6,919 nt of DNA from Hyphomicrobiales bacterium (GTDB lineage: Bacteria; Pseudomonadota; Alphaproteobacteria; Rhizobiales; Rhizobiaceae). Position numbers and translations under genes: made by a program. Positions 5,847 through 6,919 of the stretch are shown here, in pieces. The notes below the pieces were generated by a model. The model did not search any database and had not been told where the DNA came from. It saw only the letters and a program-made list of their open reading frames with translations. Within the stretch, counting starts at the first letter, position 1. Every line of letters starts with the position of its first letter. Location of the stretch: positions 1-6,919 of the forward strand of contig JAATGD010000307.1 of the NCBI GenBank assembly GCA_015654965.1, read 5' to 3'.

Positions 5847-6919
5847 TCATCGACCGGGACGGTCGAGAAAATCGCGCAGCCGATACCAGCCTGTGAAGAC
5901 AGGCAGGAACCATGGCTTTTCCGAATAGAGCGGGACCGCCATGAATTTCTCACGATCAAAAGCCGAGGGCATGTTCTGCTGGCCAAGAATTTTGCGCGCG
6001 ACCTGATAGCCAAGATAGGTCATCAGCGCGACACCGTTGCCGTTACAGCCTGCTGCGAAATGCGCGCCATCGCGCTCACCGATATGGGCGATCTTGTCGG
6101 CGGTCATGGCAACACTGCCCACCCATGCATGGGTGATCTTCACGCCAGCAAGCTGCGGCCAGATGGCAAGCATCCGCGCATAGATACGCTTTGCCGCCTG
6201 TTTTTCCGTCATCTCGAAAACGCCGGGACGCGATCCGAACAGGATGCGGGTGCCATCGGGCGAAACACGCGTATAGATGAGATCGCGCCTTGTGTCCGAC
6301 ACCATGCGGCCATTGGGGATCAATTCCGCAAGCAGGTCCGCGGCCAAGGGTTCGGTTGCGATCTGATAGCTCTTGACCGGCACGAGACGACGCGCCAGTT
6401 CAGGCGATGCATCCTTGCCGGTATAGCCGTTGGTTGCGATTATGACATTGCTTGCCCGAATTGACCCACGTGCTGTCGGTACGATCTTTTCGCCATTACC
6501 CACTTCTTCCACGCGGCCTGCGCGTGCGTGGGAACGAAGCTCGACACCCGCAGCCTTTGCGCGTTCACGCAGCGCTTTGTGATACATGCCCGGATGCAGC
6601 CCACCATAATCATCAACCAGCATGCCGCCGTGATAATAGTCGGAACCGATGACGGAACGCTGTTCATCGCGCGGAACATGATGCACCGTCACACTGGTCT
6701 TCTCGTTGAGAAGCGCGCCATGCCGCTTGAGCACGTCATAATCGCGTTCTGCATAAGCACCGAAGAAACGGCCCGTAAGGCTCAGGCCCGCATCCAGATT
6801 TTCGCTATCGATCAGCGTTTTCAGATAATCGAAACTCTCATTGCTTTCTCCGATCAGGCGCGACACAAGCGCTGGATCAATGCCCTTGATAGCACCACCA
6901 ACCACAAGTTTCTGCCCAC
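5847..6919 (-). CDS. Second DAO-family FAD oxidoreductase, PuuB/OrdL-like (N-terminus outside window)
   Basis: The frame is open to the right edge, leaving 356 residues and a TGA stop. The N-terminal FAD-binding GxGxxG unit, usually the first 50-60 residues, lies beyond the window, so the GTG at 6905 should not be taken as the start. Family marks are the GGLHPGMY helix start, ATNGYTG in the FAD-domain strand, MTADKIAHIGE, the C-terminal FAD segment GCNGNGVALMTYLG, and a tail with VPLYSEKPWFLP followed by WYRLRDFLDR, typical of gamma-glutamylputrescine oxidoreductase-like proteins. Such enzymes oxidise amines to aldehydes with FAD in the cytoplasm. It differs clearly from the neighbouring flavoenzyme in its C-terminal motifs, so the pair is not a recent duplication. 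It is probably co-transcribed with that gene (47-base gap) and perhaps with aldA. Substrate is unknown. Confidence 0.85.
   Translation of the reverse strand, partial: GQKLVVGGAIKGIDPALVSRLIGESNESFDYLKTLIDSENLDAGLSLTGRFFGAYAERDYDVLKRHGALLNEKTSVTVHHVPRDEQRSVIGSDYYHGGMLVDDYGGLHPGMYHKALRERAKAAGVELRSHARAGRVEEVGNGEKIVPTARGSIRASNVIIATNGYTGKDASPELARRLVPVKSYQIATEPLAADLLAELIPNGRMVSDTRRDLIYTRVSPDGTRILFGSRPGVFEMTEKQAAKRIYARMLAIWPQLAGVKITHAWVGSVAMTADKIAHIGERDGAHFAAGCNGNGVALMTYLGYQVARKILGQQNMPSAFDREKFMAVPLYSEKPWFLPVFTGWYRLRDFLDRPGR

Noticed and set aside
5814..6464. Open frame of 216 codons on the + strand opposite the partial flavoenzyme
   Set aside because: Antisense shadow; the opposite strand carries clear FAD-enzyme motifs.

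Overview
The window looks like chromosomal DNA of an alphaproteobacterium in the Rhizobiales. Brucella/Ochrobactrum is my best guess, from moderate GC, the Rhizobiales look of the c-di-GMP and FAD-oxidoreductase proteins, and an accumulating pseudogene. That assignment rests on general impression, not on a search.

The window has two halves that point toward each other. The left half (about 1-2743, + strand) holds the 3' end of an unrecognised gene, then a c-di-GMP signalling locus. The first member of that locus is a PAS-GGDEF diguanylate cyclase broken by three in-frame stop codons (433-1377). The second is an intact protein with a degenerate GGDEF domain and an EAL phosphodiesterase domain that keeps its catalytic residues (1490-2743). 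The synthesising enzyme is therefore lost and the degrading enzyme kept.

The right half (2875-6919, - strand) is a probable catabolic gene set, read from the right edge leftwards. It starts with a DAO-family FAD oxidoreductase cut by the window edge (5847-6919), followed 47 bp later by a second, different DAO-family FAD oxidoreductase (4468-5799). After a 123 bp gap comes an AldA-type aldehyde dehydrogenase (2875-4344). A simple reading is that one or both flavoenzymes oxidise an amine or amino acid and AldA oxidises the aldehyde to an acid. The substrate cannot be told from sequence.

The halves meet at a strong hairpin with T-runs on both sides (2747-2800), a probable bidirectional terminator. 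Beside it is a second, nested palindrome (2822-2860) that lacks T-runs. An 8+4+8 perfect palindrome (4380-4399) lies 35 nt upstream of the aldA start and is the best operator candidate. I saw no tRNA, rRNA, CRISPR array, transposase or attachment site. The signals deserving a second look are the triply interrupted cyclase, the aldA operator-like palindrome and the paired flavoenzymes; I see no clearly new system.
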